Shown here piece by piece: positions 1 through 7,506 of a DNA stretch of 35,302 bases. The notes under the pieces are model-generated. The model was not told where the DNA came from and searched no databases. It was given only the letters and a program-made list of their open reading frames with translations. Position 1 is the first letter of the stretch, and every line of letters starts with the position of its first letter. Origin of the DNA: an uncultured Lachnoclostridium sp. (lineage in GTDB: Bacteria; Bacillota; Clostridia; Lachnospirales; Lachnospiraceae); contig CAMMSL010000023.1 in the NCBI GenBank assembly GCA_946499505.1, forward strand, positions 1-35,302, in the 5' to 3' direction. Made by a program: the position numbers and the translations under genes.

Positions 1-200
1 GAAATTCGTATTTTTCGTATTAGCAAAGTATCCGCCAGGAGACAGGTATTGCTAACGCACTCGTTTTCACTCGGTCGCAGCGTAGCGGTACATAAGAGCG
101 CAAAAGACGCGCTCTAAGTGCCGACGCTGCTCCAACGGTGCGTACGCAATACCTGTCTCCCGGCTGCTTTCTTTCCTAGCCCGAAAAACAAATTTGAACG
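1..200. repeat. long nested inverted repeat 1 (hairpin)
   Basis: GGAGACAGGTATTGC (38-52) is exactly complementary to 146-160. The pairing continues inward (ACGCAC 55-60 with GTGCGT) and ends in an inner AGAGCGC/GCGCTCT hairpin. It also extends outward, imperfectly, to the window edge: AAATT..TTTTTCG near 3-17 against CGAAAAACAAATTT near 182-195. No coding frame is supported. The left end may lie outside the window. Confidence 0.7.
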
Positions 201-295
201 GAAGGATTAAAATCGGAACTTTATCGACTGAGATTTATTTGGATTCTGATTGATAAAGGATCGGTTAAGCCAAGGGTTCGAATTCGAGCCGCAAT

Positions 296-429
296 GATTT
301 CTGGTCCGCTTGATTAATATTTATCTGCAGGATGCTCCCATGTCAAACCTGCGAAGCACCTGTTAACAGGCAAGGGCTTGACATGGGAGCATCCTGCAGA
401 CATAAAGCAGACAAGCGGAACCAGAAATC
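296..429. repeat. long nested inverted repeat 2 (hairpin)
   Basis: An outer 17-bp stem (296-312 with 412-429, one bulged base) encloses a perfect 22-bp stem (325-346 with 378-399). The loop contains the palindrome CCTGTTAACAGG. No gene is seen here, and no U-run follows, so it is not an ordinary terminator. Confidence 0.8.
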
Positions 430-535
430 TCTATAACCGGAAACGGTTCTTCTCCTGATATATAAATAAGCCCTTTTCGGTCGCTTCCCCGTCAACCGGT
501 TTCTTTGACTTTTAGTTTTGTCGGAGTGAGTGCCG

Positions 536-832
536 AATCCGATAAAGCAGAAAACAGGCGGAGATGGGGCACAGGAAAACTTAAAAAGAGCTGAGAGGTA
601 TGTGAGGAAGGCGACTTCGAAATAATCTGTTAGAAAAAGTTAAGGGTCTGGAAGCTGATGTTAAGCCGCAAAATGGACTGTTTGAGCCAAAGGCAAGTTG
701 TCCATTTTGCGGCTTTGCTTTTAATCAGATTTCAGAGCCTTTAGTTTTTCTCAGATTATGGAGCGGAGCCTGAAGCACATGCCTTTCAGTTCAAAAAGTA
801 TTTCCGTGCCTCATCTCCGCTTGTTTTCGGAT
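536..832. repeat. ~290-nt near-complete hairpin (inverted repeat 3)
   Basis: Almost the whole segment folds on itself. 550-572 pairs with 806-828, the next ~30 nt pair with 775-803, ATAATCTG..AGAAAAA near 622-637 pairs with 747-759, and AGCCGCAAAATGGAC (664-678) pairs with GTCCATTTTGCGGCT (700-714). Most mismatches are transitions that would still form G-U pairs, which suggests the RNA form matters. No ORF is supported. It lies just beyond the stop of the symporter gene. Confidence 0.75.
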
Positions 833-868
833 ATTATGCGCAAGGCATTTAATCCGACAAATTAGAAT

Positions 869-2206
869 TTAGCCAATACCTCCAAAGAAGATCCCGAGTA
901 CATACACCACCAGCGCCACCCCGCAGAATACATACTTTGTCATGGGCTCGAACCAGCGCCCCAGTGTGCGCCTGCGCCCCAGCTGTACGGCATTGCGGGC
1001 AAACGTCTTTCCGCATACCCAGAACATGGTGATGCCTGCAAGCAGCGCGCCGAGCGGAATGACATAGATGGAGATGGAATCCATCCACGGGCTTAAAAGA
1101 TTGCCCTCTACGAAGAGTCCGACAATTGCGGTTACCGCTCCTACAAGGATCAGGGCGGATCGTCTGGACCATCCGAATCTGGACTGCAGGGCTTCCACCG
1201 GGCTTTCCAGCAGATTGATCAGTGATGTCGTTCCGGCAAAGAGTACCGCAAGGAAAAACAGAATGGCAAATATCTGTCCGAAAGGAATGCTCCGGATAAC
1301 TGCAGGAATTGTAATGAAGAGAAGTCCCGGGCCGGAATTCGGTTCCATGCCGTAGGCGAAGACAGCGGGAATGATGACCAGACCTGCAAGGAGGGCGGCG
1401 ATGGTGTCAAAAAATGCCACATACTTTGCACTGCTGACAATATCTACATCTGATTTCAGATAGCTTCCGTATACAACTGTCCCGCTTCCGGCGATGGAGA
1501 GGGAGAAGAAGGCCTGTCCCATGGCGTATACCCATGTCTGCGGATCGGCCATGGCTGACCAGTCCGGCTTGAACAGATAGGCGTAGCCCTCTGCCGCGCC
1601 GTCAAGAAAGGCAACCCTTATCGCAAGAAAAAGGAACAGGACAAAAAACGCGGGCATCATGATCCTGTTTACTTTCTCGATGCCCCGGGCGATACCGAAA
1701 GACGTGCAGATCAGCGCGAGCACAAGACCCAGCAGATGCCACGGGATACTGCCGAAGTCACGGGAAAGCACGCTGAATACCTGTGCGGGATCCTCGTCAT
1801 TGACAATTGCTCCGGTGACGGAATCTGCAAGGAACTTTAAGATCCAGCCGATGATCACACTGTAGCCGATGGCGATACCAAGGGAGCCTATGACGGGAAT
1901 CGGACCGATAACTGTTCCGATGTGGGATTTTTTCTGAGGACTTTTCATATCGAAAGCTTTCTTAAATGCTCCAAGAGGGCCTGAATGCATGGCGCGCCCG
2001 AAAGCCATTTCACCGATCACGCCGGTAAAGCCGATGAGCAGGACAAAGATAATATATGGGATCAGGAATGCCGCGCCGCCGAATTCGCCGATGCGGTACG
2101 GGAACATCCATATGTTTGCCATACCTACGGAACTGCCGATGCAGGAGATGACAAATCCCCACTTGTTATTGAATTTATCTTCTGATACCATATTTTTTGA
2201 ACGCAT
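869..2206 (-). CDS. sodium:neurotransmitter symporter (SNF/NSS) family transporter
   Basis: The 445-residue, highly hydrophobic protein is a Na+-coupled amino-acid or amine symporter of the LeuT-fold NSS family. The N-terminal signature WGFVISCIGSSVGMANIW followed by FPYRIGEFGGAAFLIPY is the conserved TM1 unwound region that binds Na+ and substrate. The rest alternates long hydrophobic stretches with short loops, consistent with 11-12 membrane segments and the family's bacterial length. I start at the ATG at 2206 (MRSKNMVSEDKF): everything upstream in frame lacks transporter character. The Shine-Dalgarno is weak. The gene is divergent from infC, and its substrate cannot be told from sequence. 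Confidence 0.93.
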   Translation of the reverse strand: MRSKNMVSEDKFNNKWGFVISCIGSSVGMANIWMFPYRIGEFGGAAFLIPYIIFVLLIGFTGVIGEMAFGRAMHSGPLGAFKKAFDMKSPQKKSHIGTVIGPIPVIGSLGIAIGYSVIIGWILKFLADSVTGAIVNDEDPAQVFSVLSRDFGSIPWHLLGLVLALICTSFGIARGIEKVNRIMMPAFFVLFLFLAIRVAFLDGAAEGYAYLFKPDWSAMADPQTWVYAMGQAFFSLSIAGSGTVVYGSYLKSDVDIVSSAKYVAFFDTIAALLAGLVIIPAVFAYGMEPNSGPGLLFITIPAVIRSIPFGQIFAILFFLAVLFAGTTSLINLLESPVEALQSRFGWSRRSALILVGAVTAIVGLFVEGNLLSPWMDSISIYVIPLGALLAGITMFWVCGKTFARNAVQLGRRRTLGRWFEPMTKYVFCGVALVVYVLGIFFGGIG

Positions 2207-2287
2207 GGATATTTTTCTCTCTTTCTTTATTATTATGTCCGGGAACTCTGTACAAAATGTTTTCTGCCGGATAGATAGAACAGCAGT

Positions 2288-2318
2288 ATTATAACACGGG
2301 CAGGACGCAGAATGTGAA
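2288..2318 (-). promoter_or_regulatory. possible promoter of the symporter gene
   Basis: On the minus strand, TTCACA (318-313 of the 2.0 kb block, i.e. 2318-2313) and TATAAT (2293-2288) are separated by 19 bp, about 80 bp upstream of the start. The -10 is perfect but the spacer is long. Confidence 0.4.
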
Positions 2319-2406
2319 AAAAGAAATGAAATTCGATTTCTCAAATCCCAAAATATTCGCGATACCCAAAATATGCAAAAAATAGCAGAAAAATAGCAGT
2401 ATATTG

Positions 2407-2435
2407 TTGACAAAGCGGATAGGATATGGTAGATT
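2407..2435 (+). promoter_or_regulatory. sigma70-type promoter of infC-rpmI-rplT
   Basis: A perfect TTGACA (2407-2412), a 17-bp spacer and TAGATT (2430-2435) lie about 200 bp before infC. This leaves room for an attenuated leader. Confidence 0.75.
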
Positions 2436-2444
2436 AAACACTGC

Positions 2445-2584
2445 GTGAAGCAAAAAACAAAGTAGAGTATCCACTCTCACCATAGCACAATCGGGTGACT
2501 ATTGGTCTGATAATGATGCAGCGGTTCCGAGGTTCGGGACGTTTTATTGATTGTCGGGTGGATATGATATTCACTCGTTTTTTT
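2445..2584 (+). promoter_or_regulatory. infC operon leader with intrinsic terminator (attenuator)
   Basis: The transcribed leader ends in a 10-bp stem, CGGGTGGATA (2555-2564) with TATTCACTCG (2568-2577), followed by seven T residues, still ahead of infC. The CGGGTG motif also occurs upstream (about 2493), offering a competing partner. Firmicute infC operons are known to be autoregulated through such leaders (L20 leader). Assigning this one to L20 is inference from position. Confidence 0.65.
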
Positions 2585-2636
2585 GTGTTTTCGCATAGGA
2601 AACCTGAAGGAATTCATGTGACGGAGGTATACAACA

Positions 2637-3143
2637 ATTAGCGATTTAATGATTAACGAGCAGATCAGAGACAGAGAAGTACGTCTGATCAGCGAGAATG
2701 GAGAGCAGTTAGGTATCATGTCAGCCCGGGAGGCTTTTAAAATCGCACAGGAAGCAGAACTCGATCTGGTGAAGATCGCGCCCATGGCGAAACCGCCGGT
2801 CTGCAAGATCATCGACTACGGTAAGTACAAGTACGAGCAGACAAGGAAAGAAAAAGAGGCGAGAAAGAAGCAGAAGACGGTCGAGATCAAAGAGGTCCGT
2901 CTGTCACCGAATATCGACACAAATGACCTGAACACGAAGATAAACAACGCCAAGAAGTTTATCTCCAAGGGAAATAAAGTGAAGGTTACACTGCGTTTCC
3001 GCGGAAGAGAGATGGCTCATGTTCAGCAGAGCAAGCATATCCTCGATGATTTCGCAGAGACTCTTGCGGACATTGCGGTCGTTGAGAAACCGGCCAAGAT
3101 GGAAGGAAGAGCGATGAGCATGGTTTTAACTGAAAAACGTTAA
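2637..3143 (+). CDS. infC: translation initiation factor IF-3
   Basis: IF-3 binds the 30S subunit, keeps it from joining 50S and proofreads the start codon. The protein shows the family opening (MINEQIRDREVRLISENGEQ), the N-domain, a Lys-rich linker (KEKEARKKQKTVEIKEVRLSP is just beyond this) and the C-domain ending MSMVLTEKR. Start choice: GGAGGT at 2623-2628 sits 8 nt from an ATT at 2637 but 20 nt from the first ATG (2649). I therefore take the rare AUU start typical of infC, giving 168 residues (ISDLMINEQ...). The ATG would give 164. AUU starts are known to let IF-3 repress its own translation. First gene of an operon with rpmI and rplT. Confidence 0.95.
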   Translation: MSDLMINEQIRDREVRLISENGEQLGIMSAREAFKIAQEAELDLVKIAPMAKPPVCKIIDYGKYKYEQTRKEKEARKKQKTVEIKEVRLSPNIDTNDLNTKINNAKKFISKGNKVKVTLRFRGREMAHVQQSKHILDDFAETLADIAVVEKPAKMEGRAMSMVLTEKR

Positions 3144-3199
3144 ATTTGATATGTCCGGGATGAAGTCCGGCAGGCAGCACAATAAAGGAGGAAATTATC

Positions 3200-3397
3200 A
3201 TGCCAAAAATCAAAACAAACAGAGCAGCAGCAAAGCGCTTCAAAAAGACAGGTACAGGAAAACTGAAAAGAAATAAAGCTTACAAGAGCCATATCTTAAC
3301 GAAGAAGTCTACAAAGAGAAAAAGAAATCTCAGACAGTCTACGATTACAGATGCAACAAACGTAAAGAACATGAAGAAAGTTCTTCCGTATCTGTAA
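3200..3397 (+). CDS. rpmI: 50S ribosomal protein L35
   Basis: The 65-residue, very basic protein opens [20 protein letters not shown] and ends MKKVLPYL, both typical of bL35, and it has the usual length. A strong AAAGGAGG lies about 8 nt before the ATG. It is the second gene of the conserved infC-rpmI-rplT operon, 56 nt after infC, and is incorporated into the large ribosomal subunit. Confidence 0.98.
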   Translation: MPKIKTNRAAAKRFKKTGTGKLKRNKAYKSHILTKKSTKRKRNLRQSTITDATNVKNMKKVLPYL

Positions 3398-3485
3398 ATT
3401 GCGGTTCGGCTTTGCAAATGGCAGGTCTGAACGGAAAGACACGATTACAGACACACTGTTTTAAATGAAATAGGAGGATTAAGAA

Positions 3486-3842
3486 ATGGCAAGAATCAAA
3501 GGCGGAATGAACGCTAAGAAGAAACATAACAGAACACTGAAACTGGCAAAAGGATACAGAGGAGCACGCTCCAAACAGTACAGAGTGGCAAAACAGTCTG
3601 TCATGAGAGCTCTTACTTCTGCATATGCAGGAAGAAAACAGCGCAAACGTCAGATGAGACAGCTCTGGATCGCACGTATCAATGCTGCAGCAAGAATGAA
3701 CGGTCTGTCCTACAGCAAATTCATGCACGGTCTGAAACTGGCCAACGTTGATATGAACAGAAAGATGCTGGCTGAGCTGGCTGTAAATGACAAAGAAGCA
3801 TTCGCAACACTCGCAGCACTTGCAAAAGAGAAAGTAGCGTAG
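3486..3842 (+). CDS. rplT: 50S ribosomal protein L20
   Basis: The 118-residue basic protein begins [20 protein letters not shown] and carries the conserved [19 protein letters not shown] segment of bL20. L20 binds 23S rRNA early in 50S assembly and in many Firmicutes also represses this operon by binding its leader. Last gene of the operon: AATAGGAGG precedes the ATG and an intrinsic terminator follows the stop. Confidence 0.98.
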   Translation: MARIKGGMNAKKKHNRTLKLAKGYRGARSKQYRVAKQSVMRALTSAYAGRKQRKRQMRQLWIARINAAARMNGLSYSKFMHGLKLANVDMNRKMLAELAVNDKEAFATLAALAKEKVA

Positions 3843-3852
3843 TAGAATAAAG

Positions 3853-3897
3853 GCAGAAGCCCGGTCCCGGTTGGGATTCGGGTTTTTCTTTTTCTGC
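3853..3897 (+). terminator. intrinsic terminator after rplT
   Basis: A GC-rich stem (CCCGG/TCCC with GGGA/TCGGG, 3860-3882) is followed by TTTTTCTTTTT. Flanking GCAGAA and TTCTGC can extend the stem. Confidence 0.85.
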
Positions 3898-3992
3898 AGG
3901 AAATCTCAGAGAAATTATCCTGTACGCTGAGGGAAGAATAAACTGCGGTGAAAAAGCATTTGATATTTCACCGGAAACGGGGTGTGACAGAT

Positions 3993-5012
3993 ATGAGAAA
4001 TCATGAAGTAACGAAAGAACAGCCGCTGCTTGGAGAAGACGGCAGGATTGCGGAACCGGGCTGGGCACGCCGCCAGGTCTGGAAGTATGACAGAAAGCGT
4101 ATTCAGTCACCTGCTTTCCGTATCAAGGAGTGGGACTACTATCTGGTGATGAATGAGGATTATGCTGCGGCATTTACTCTGTCTGACGACGGATATATCG
4201 GACTTCAGTCGGTATCTCTTTTGAACTTTAAAGAGAGATGGGAGCATACAGAGACGATCCTTACGCCTTTTCCTTTGGGAAAGATGAAGATGCCGTCTTC
4301 CTCGTCAAAGGGAGATATCATTTACCGCGATAAAAGGATGCGTCTGGAATTCCGCGTGGATTCGGGGAGGCGCATGATTTCCTGTGACTTCAAAGATTTT
4401 TATGAGGGAAAACCATTCTACTGTGAGATCGCGCTGGACCAGCCGGATATGGATACCATGACGATCGCGACTCCGTGGAGCGGAAAGAAAGCCTTTTACT
4501 ATAATCAGAAGATTAACTGTATGCCTGCGGAGGGATATATGTCTTTTGATGATATCACTTACTGGTTCAGCCCGGATAAAGATTATGGCACGCTCGACTG
4601 GGGAAGAGGCGTCTGGACCTACGATAATACATGGTACTGGGGATCTGGGAATGGCACGGTAGGAGGAAAGCCTTTCGGATTCAATATCGGATACGGGTTC
4701 GGCGATACTTCTGCCGCCACGGAAAATATCCTTTTCTATGACGGGATAGGACATAAGCTGGGCGATGTGGCGTTCCATATACCTGAGGACGACTATATGA
4801 AGCCGTGGAGATTTTCCTCCAGTGACGGACGGTTTGAGATGGAATTTGAACCTGTGCTGGACCGTGCGGCCGCCATGTCCGCTTTACTGGTGTCCTCAGA
4901 CCAGCATCAGGTGTTCGGCAGAATGAGTGGAAAGGCTGTACTGGATGACGGGAAGTTTATAGAGCTGAAAGATTTCATGTGCTTTGCGGAAAAAGTGCAT
5001 AACAGATATTAA
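3993..5012 (+). CDS. DUF2804 family protein
   Basis: The 339-residue protein has the features of DUF2804: N-terminal EPGWARR and VWKYDRKRI, then a central part rich in Trp, Tyr and Gly (GRGVWTYDNTWYWGSG) and a C-terminal DGKFIELKD. The fold is likely beta-rich. No signal peptide or membrane segment is seen, so it should be cytoplasmic. The family has no established reaction that I can name. I start at the ATG at 3993, which has GGGGTG about 10 nt upstream. An in-frame GTG at 3948 would add 15 residues without family character. It stands alone between the rplT terminator and the T-box leader. Confidence 0.85.
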   Translation: MRNHEVTKEQPLLGEDGRIAEPGWARRQVWKYDRKRIQSPAFRIKEWDYYLVMNEDYAAAFTLSDDGYIGLQSVSLLNFKERWEHTETILTPFPLGKMKMPSSSSKGDIIYRDKRMRLEFRVDSGRRMISCDFKDFYEGKPFYCEIALDQPDMDTMTIATPWSGKKAFYYNQKINCMPAEGYMSFDDITYWFSPDKDYGTLDWGRGVWTYDNTWYWGSGNGTVGGKPFGFNIGYGFGDTSAATENILFYDGIGHKLGDVAFHIPEDDYMKPWRFSSSDGRFEMEFEPVLDRAAAMSALLVSSDQHQVFGRMSGKAVLDDGKFIELKDFMCFAEKVHNRY

Positions 5013-5080
5013 GCTGCTGTCTGAGCATGAGGCATTCCATTGAGAATTGAGAATTTTCTACCAAGGATGAGAATTTGTGG

Positions 5081-5109
5081 TTGACATCCATGTTGTGACG
5101 TGGTAAAGT
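5081..5109 (+). promoter_or_regulatory. promoter of the T-box/trpB transcript
   Basis: TTGACA (5081-5086), a 17-bp spacer and TAAAGT (5104-5109) lie immediately upstream of the T-box stem I region. Confidence 0.65.
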
Positions 5110-5117
5110 CATTTTAA

Positions 5118-5437
5118 ACCGTTGACGAAGAGTAAGTAACTTTAATGGAAACCACACAGAGAGCTGCGGCAGGTGGAAAGCGGCAGGTGTACATGGAGTG
5201 AATGGGCTTCTGAGGGCGAACTGAAAGCATATTGCAGACAAAATGACGTGATTTATAGTTCTGCTGCATGTGAGTAGGTGAGACGGAGAATGTAACTTCG
5301 TTAAGAAAAGCAGCATATGTCGGTATGCGATGAGTGGATGTGAAAAGCATCAAGCCGGGTGGCACCGCAGGAGTTTTGAATGTATATAAGCTCTTGTCCC
5401 TGCAATAGTTTAATTGTATGGGACGAGAGTTTTTTTA
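5118..5437 (+). promoter_or_regulatory. T-box leader, probable tRNA-Trp specificity
   Basis: The leader has an AGTA-type motif early in stem I (around 5130-5137), the diagnostic T-box GGGTGGCACCGCAG at 5357-5370 and a terminator hairpin (CTCTTGTCCC 5391-5400 with GGGACGAGAG 5420-5429) followed by a T-run. The likely specifier loop on the 3' side of stem I reads GAATGGGCTTC, giving TGG (5203-5205) as specifier codon, i.e. Trp. Uncharged tRNA-Trp should stabilise the antiterminator and switch on trpB. The specifier was read by eye; the T-box call itself is firm. Confidence 0.88.
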
Positions 5438-5499
5438 TTTGCAGAATACTCACAGCATTCTCGAGTCCCGCATAGAAATGTTTGAAAGGAGAAAGGAAA

Positions 5500-6885
5500 A
5501 TGAGCGAAAAGAAGATCCCTTACAAAATCTACCTTGAAGAGAGCGAGATGCCGAAGGAATGGTACAATGTCCGCGCAGATATGAAGAATAAGCCGGCGCC
5601 GCTTCTCAATCCGGCTACGCTAAAGCCGATGACAGCAGAGGAACTTGGCGTTGTATTCTGCGAAGAGCTGGTGAAACAGGAACTCGATAACGACAATCGT
5701 TATATTGAAATCCCGGAGAAGATCCGTGATTTTTATAAAATGTATCGTCCGGCGCCGCTTGTCAGGGCTTACTGCCTTGAGGAGAAGCTTCAGACCCCGG
5801 CGAAGATCTACTATAAATTCGAAGGAAATAATACATCAGGAAGCCATAAACTTAATTCAGCTATTGCACAGGCTTACTATGCAAAAGAGCAGGGGCTGAA
5901 AGGCGTTACGACAGAGACAGGAGCAGGCCAGTGGGGAACGGCACTTTCCATGGCGTGTGCATACCTTGATCTGGACTGTAAAGTGTTCATGGTAAAATGC
6001 TCTTATGAGCAGAAACCGTTCCGCCGCGAGGTGATGCGGACATACGGAGCGAGTGTAACTCCGTCACCGTCCGATACGACAGAGGTCGGAAGAAAGATCC
6101 TTGCCGAGCATCCGGGCACTACAGGAAGTCTTGGATGCGCGATCTCCGAGGCAGTCGAGGTGGCGACACATACAGAAGGCTACAGATATGTTCTCGGCAG
6201 TGTGTTAAATCAGGTACTCCTGCATCAGTCCATTATAGGAGTGGAAACAAAGATCGCGATGGATAAATACGGAATTAAGCCGGATATTATCATCGGCTGT
6301 GCCGGCGGAGGTTCCAACCTGGGAGGGTTGATCTCTCCGTTTATGGGCGAGAAGCTCCGCGGTGAGGCTGATTATCAGTTTATCGCAGTAGAGCCTGCAT
6401 CCTGCCCGAGCCTCACGAGAGGTGTGTTTGCATATGATTATTGTGATACCGGAATGGTGTGCCCGCTGGCAAAGATGTATACACTCGGAAGCGGATTTAT
6501 CCCGTCGGCGAACCATGCGGGAGGACTGAGATACCATGGTATGAGCTCAACACTGTCACAGCTCTATGCTGATGGGTATATGGAAGCCCGTTCGGTAGAG
6601 CAGACTTCGGTATTCGAGGCTGCGGAGCAGTTCGCGAGAGTAGAAGGCATCCTGCCTGCACCAGAGAGCAGCCATGCGATCCGCGTTGCAATTGACGAAG
6701 CTATGAAGTGCAAAGAGACGGGAGAAGAAAAGACAATCCTGTTCGGACTCACAGGAACCGGATATTTTGATATGGTTGCATACGAGAAATACAATAATGG
6801 CGAGATGACAGACTATATTCCGACAGATGAAGACCTTCAAGCCGGATTTGATGGCATTCCCAAATTTGACGGAAACATGCAATAA
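5500..6885 (+). CDS. trpB: tryptophan synthase beta subunit-like protein (TrpB2 type)
   Basis: This PLP-dependent fold type II enzyme joins indole to serine to make tryptophan. Its 461 residues exceed the ~400 of classical TrpB1 and fit the TrpB2 subfamily. Visible elements are the PLP lysine in GNNTSGSHKLNSA, the catalytic Glu in TETGAGQWG, the phosphate-binding GCAGGGSN and the TrpB2-like HAGGLRYHG. The start is the ATG at 5500, with GAAAGGAGAAAGG upstream. No trpA or other trp gene lies nearby. TrpB2 enzymes often work without TrpA, salvaging indole, and the upstream Trp T-box fits that role. Confidence 0.92.
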   Translation: MSEKKIPYKIYLEESEMPKEWYNVRADMKNKPAPLLNPATLKPMTAEELGVVFCEELVKQELDNDNRYIEIPEKIRDFYKMYRPAPLVRAYCLEEKLQTPAKIYYKFEGNNTSGSHKLNSAIAQAYYAKEQGLKGVTTETGAGQWGTALSMACAYLDLDCKVFMVKCSYEQKPFRREVMRTYGASVTPSPSDTTEVGRKILAEHPGTTGSLGCAISEAVEVATHTEGYRYVLGSVLNQVLLHQSIIGVETKIAMDKYGIKPDIIIGCAGGGSNLGGLISPFMGEKLRGEADYQFIAVEPASCPSLTRGVFAYDYCDTGMVCPLAKMYTLGSGFIPSANHAGGLRYHGMSSTLSQLYADGYMEARSVEQTSVFEAAEQFARVEGILPAPESSHAIRVAIDEAMKCKETGEEKTILFGLTGTGYFDMVAYEKYNNGEMTDYIPTDEDLQAGFDGIPKFDGNMQ

Positions 6886-6900
6886 GCATTGAGCCATGCA

Positions 6901-6958
6901 CAGGAAGAGAGGGAGAGCTGTTTGTGCTTGCACAAATACAGCTCTCCCTCTCTTCCTG
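6901..6958. repeat. very stable hairpin after trpB
   Basis: A perfect 21-bp arm pair (6901-6921 with 6938-6958) continues into an inner TTTGTGC/GCACAAA stem, leaving almost no loop. No T-run follows on either side, so it is not a standard terminator. It directly precedes the 53-bp direct repeats. Confidence 0.85.
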
Positions 6959-6962
6959 TATA

Positions 6963-7120
6963 GGGCGAAAGCCCGCAGTGAGATGGAGCGAAGCGGAATC
7001 GAACTGGCATGGCTGGGGCGAAAGCCCGCAGTGAGATGGAGGGGAGCGGAATCGAACTGGCATGGCTGGGGCGAAAGCCCGCAGTGAGATGGAGGGGAGC
7101 GGAATCGAACTGGCATGGCG
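6963..7120. repeat. 53-bp tandem direct repeat, three copies
   Basis: Units begin GGGCGAAAGCCCGCAGTGAG at 6963, 7016 and 7069. Copies 2 and 3 are essentially identical. Copy 1 differs at GGAGCGAAGC versus GGAGGGGAGC. The period is not a multiple of three, so reading frames through it are not genes. A related degenerate unit occurs near 30.6 kb. The rest of this intergenic region, to the tRNA promoter, is AT-rich with no gene. Confidence 0.9.
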
Positions 7121-7220
7121 GAAAAAGCCCCGCTTGTGTTTGAAAAAAGTTGTTGAAATTTTCGGTATTTTTCAAAAAAACAGAATAATTTTCGAACTTT
7201 AATTTTTTCGCGAATATTAG

Positions 7221-7249
7221 TTGACATTTTGCGTTTGTGATAGTATTAT
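7221..7249 (+). promoter_or_regulatory. promoter of tRNA-Leu
   Basis: TTGACA (7221-7226), a 17-bp spacer and TATTAT (7244-7249) lie 50 bp upstream of the tRNA. This marks the left tRNA copy as the one driven by the host promoter. Confidence 0.85.
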
Positions 7250-7299
7250 ATTACTTGTGGTCAGCACGAGAAATCAAACAGACCACTATGAATATGGAA

Positions 7300-7387
7300 T
7301 GCGGAAGTGTCGGAACTGGCAGACGAGCAAGACTAAGGATCTTGTGACATTCGTGTCGTGTGGGTTCAAGTCCCATCTTCCGCATTA
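7300..7387 (+). other. attL: 88-bp att core containing the whole tRNA-Leu
   Basis: Positions 7300-7387 are identical to 23449-23536, and identity ends abruptly on both sides. The dyad CAAGACTAAGGATCTTG in the anticodon arm is the probable core binding and strand-exchange site, as is usual for tRNA-targeting tyrosine integrases. Confidence 0.85.
7301..7384 (+). tRNA. tRNA-Leu (anticodon AAG), left copy
   Basis: The 84-nt gene has acceptor arms GCGGAAG/CTTCCGC, anticodon stem CAAGA/TCTTG around the loop CTAAGGA (anticodon AAG), a long variable arm GACA-TTCG-TGTC (class II tRNA) and T-loop TTCAAGT. The discriminator A is present and CCA is not encoded. Leu follows from the anticodon and long variable arm. 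The gene is also the integration site of the element, and the identical copy is at 23450-23533. Confidence 0.95.
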
Positions 7388-7392
7388 TAAGT

Positions 7393-7430
7393 CCCTATTT
7401 TACTGGGCTTCCGGTAAGATAGGGTTTTTT
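7393..7430 (+). terminator. intrinsic terminator behind left tRNA-Leu
   Basis: CCCTATTTTAC (7393-7403) pairs with GTAAGATAGGG (7414-7424, one G-U), followed by TTTTTT. It lies inside the element and would isolate the integrase from tRNA transcription. Confidence 0.85.
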
Positions 7431-7455
7431 CTTGTCTAAAACATCTTCAATTTCC

Positions 7456-7465
7456 GCGCAAGACT
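7456..7465 (-). promoter_or_regulatory. candidate integrase arm-type site (left)
   Basis: GCGCAAGACT here is the exact inverse complement of AGTCTTGCGC at 23381-23390 and shares GCAAGACT with the tRNA anticodon arm (7327-7334). In the circle the two would flank attP in inverted orientation, as expected of arm sites. Confidence 0.5.
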
Positions 7466-7506
7466 ATCAGACCAAAAATCAAGTAGTCTTACACGGAGGT
7501 ATTATC

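Noticed and set aside
849-1172. Minus-strand 107-codon frame at the symporter 3' end
   Set aside because: It is an out-of-frame shadow of the symporter gene, rich in Cys, His and Arg from the wrong frame.
6963-7120. Direct repeats considered as a CRISPR array
   Set aside because: The units are contiguous with no unique spacers, and no cas genes are present.
6556-7227. Long minus-strand reading frames across the 53-bp repeats (up to 223 codons)
   Set aside because: They run through trpB antisense and repeats whose 53-bp period breaks the frame; no ribosome site or family match.
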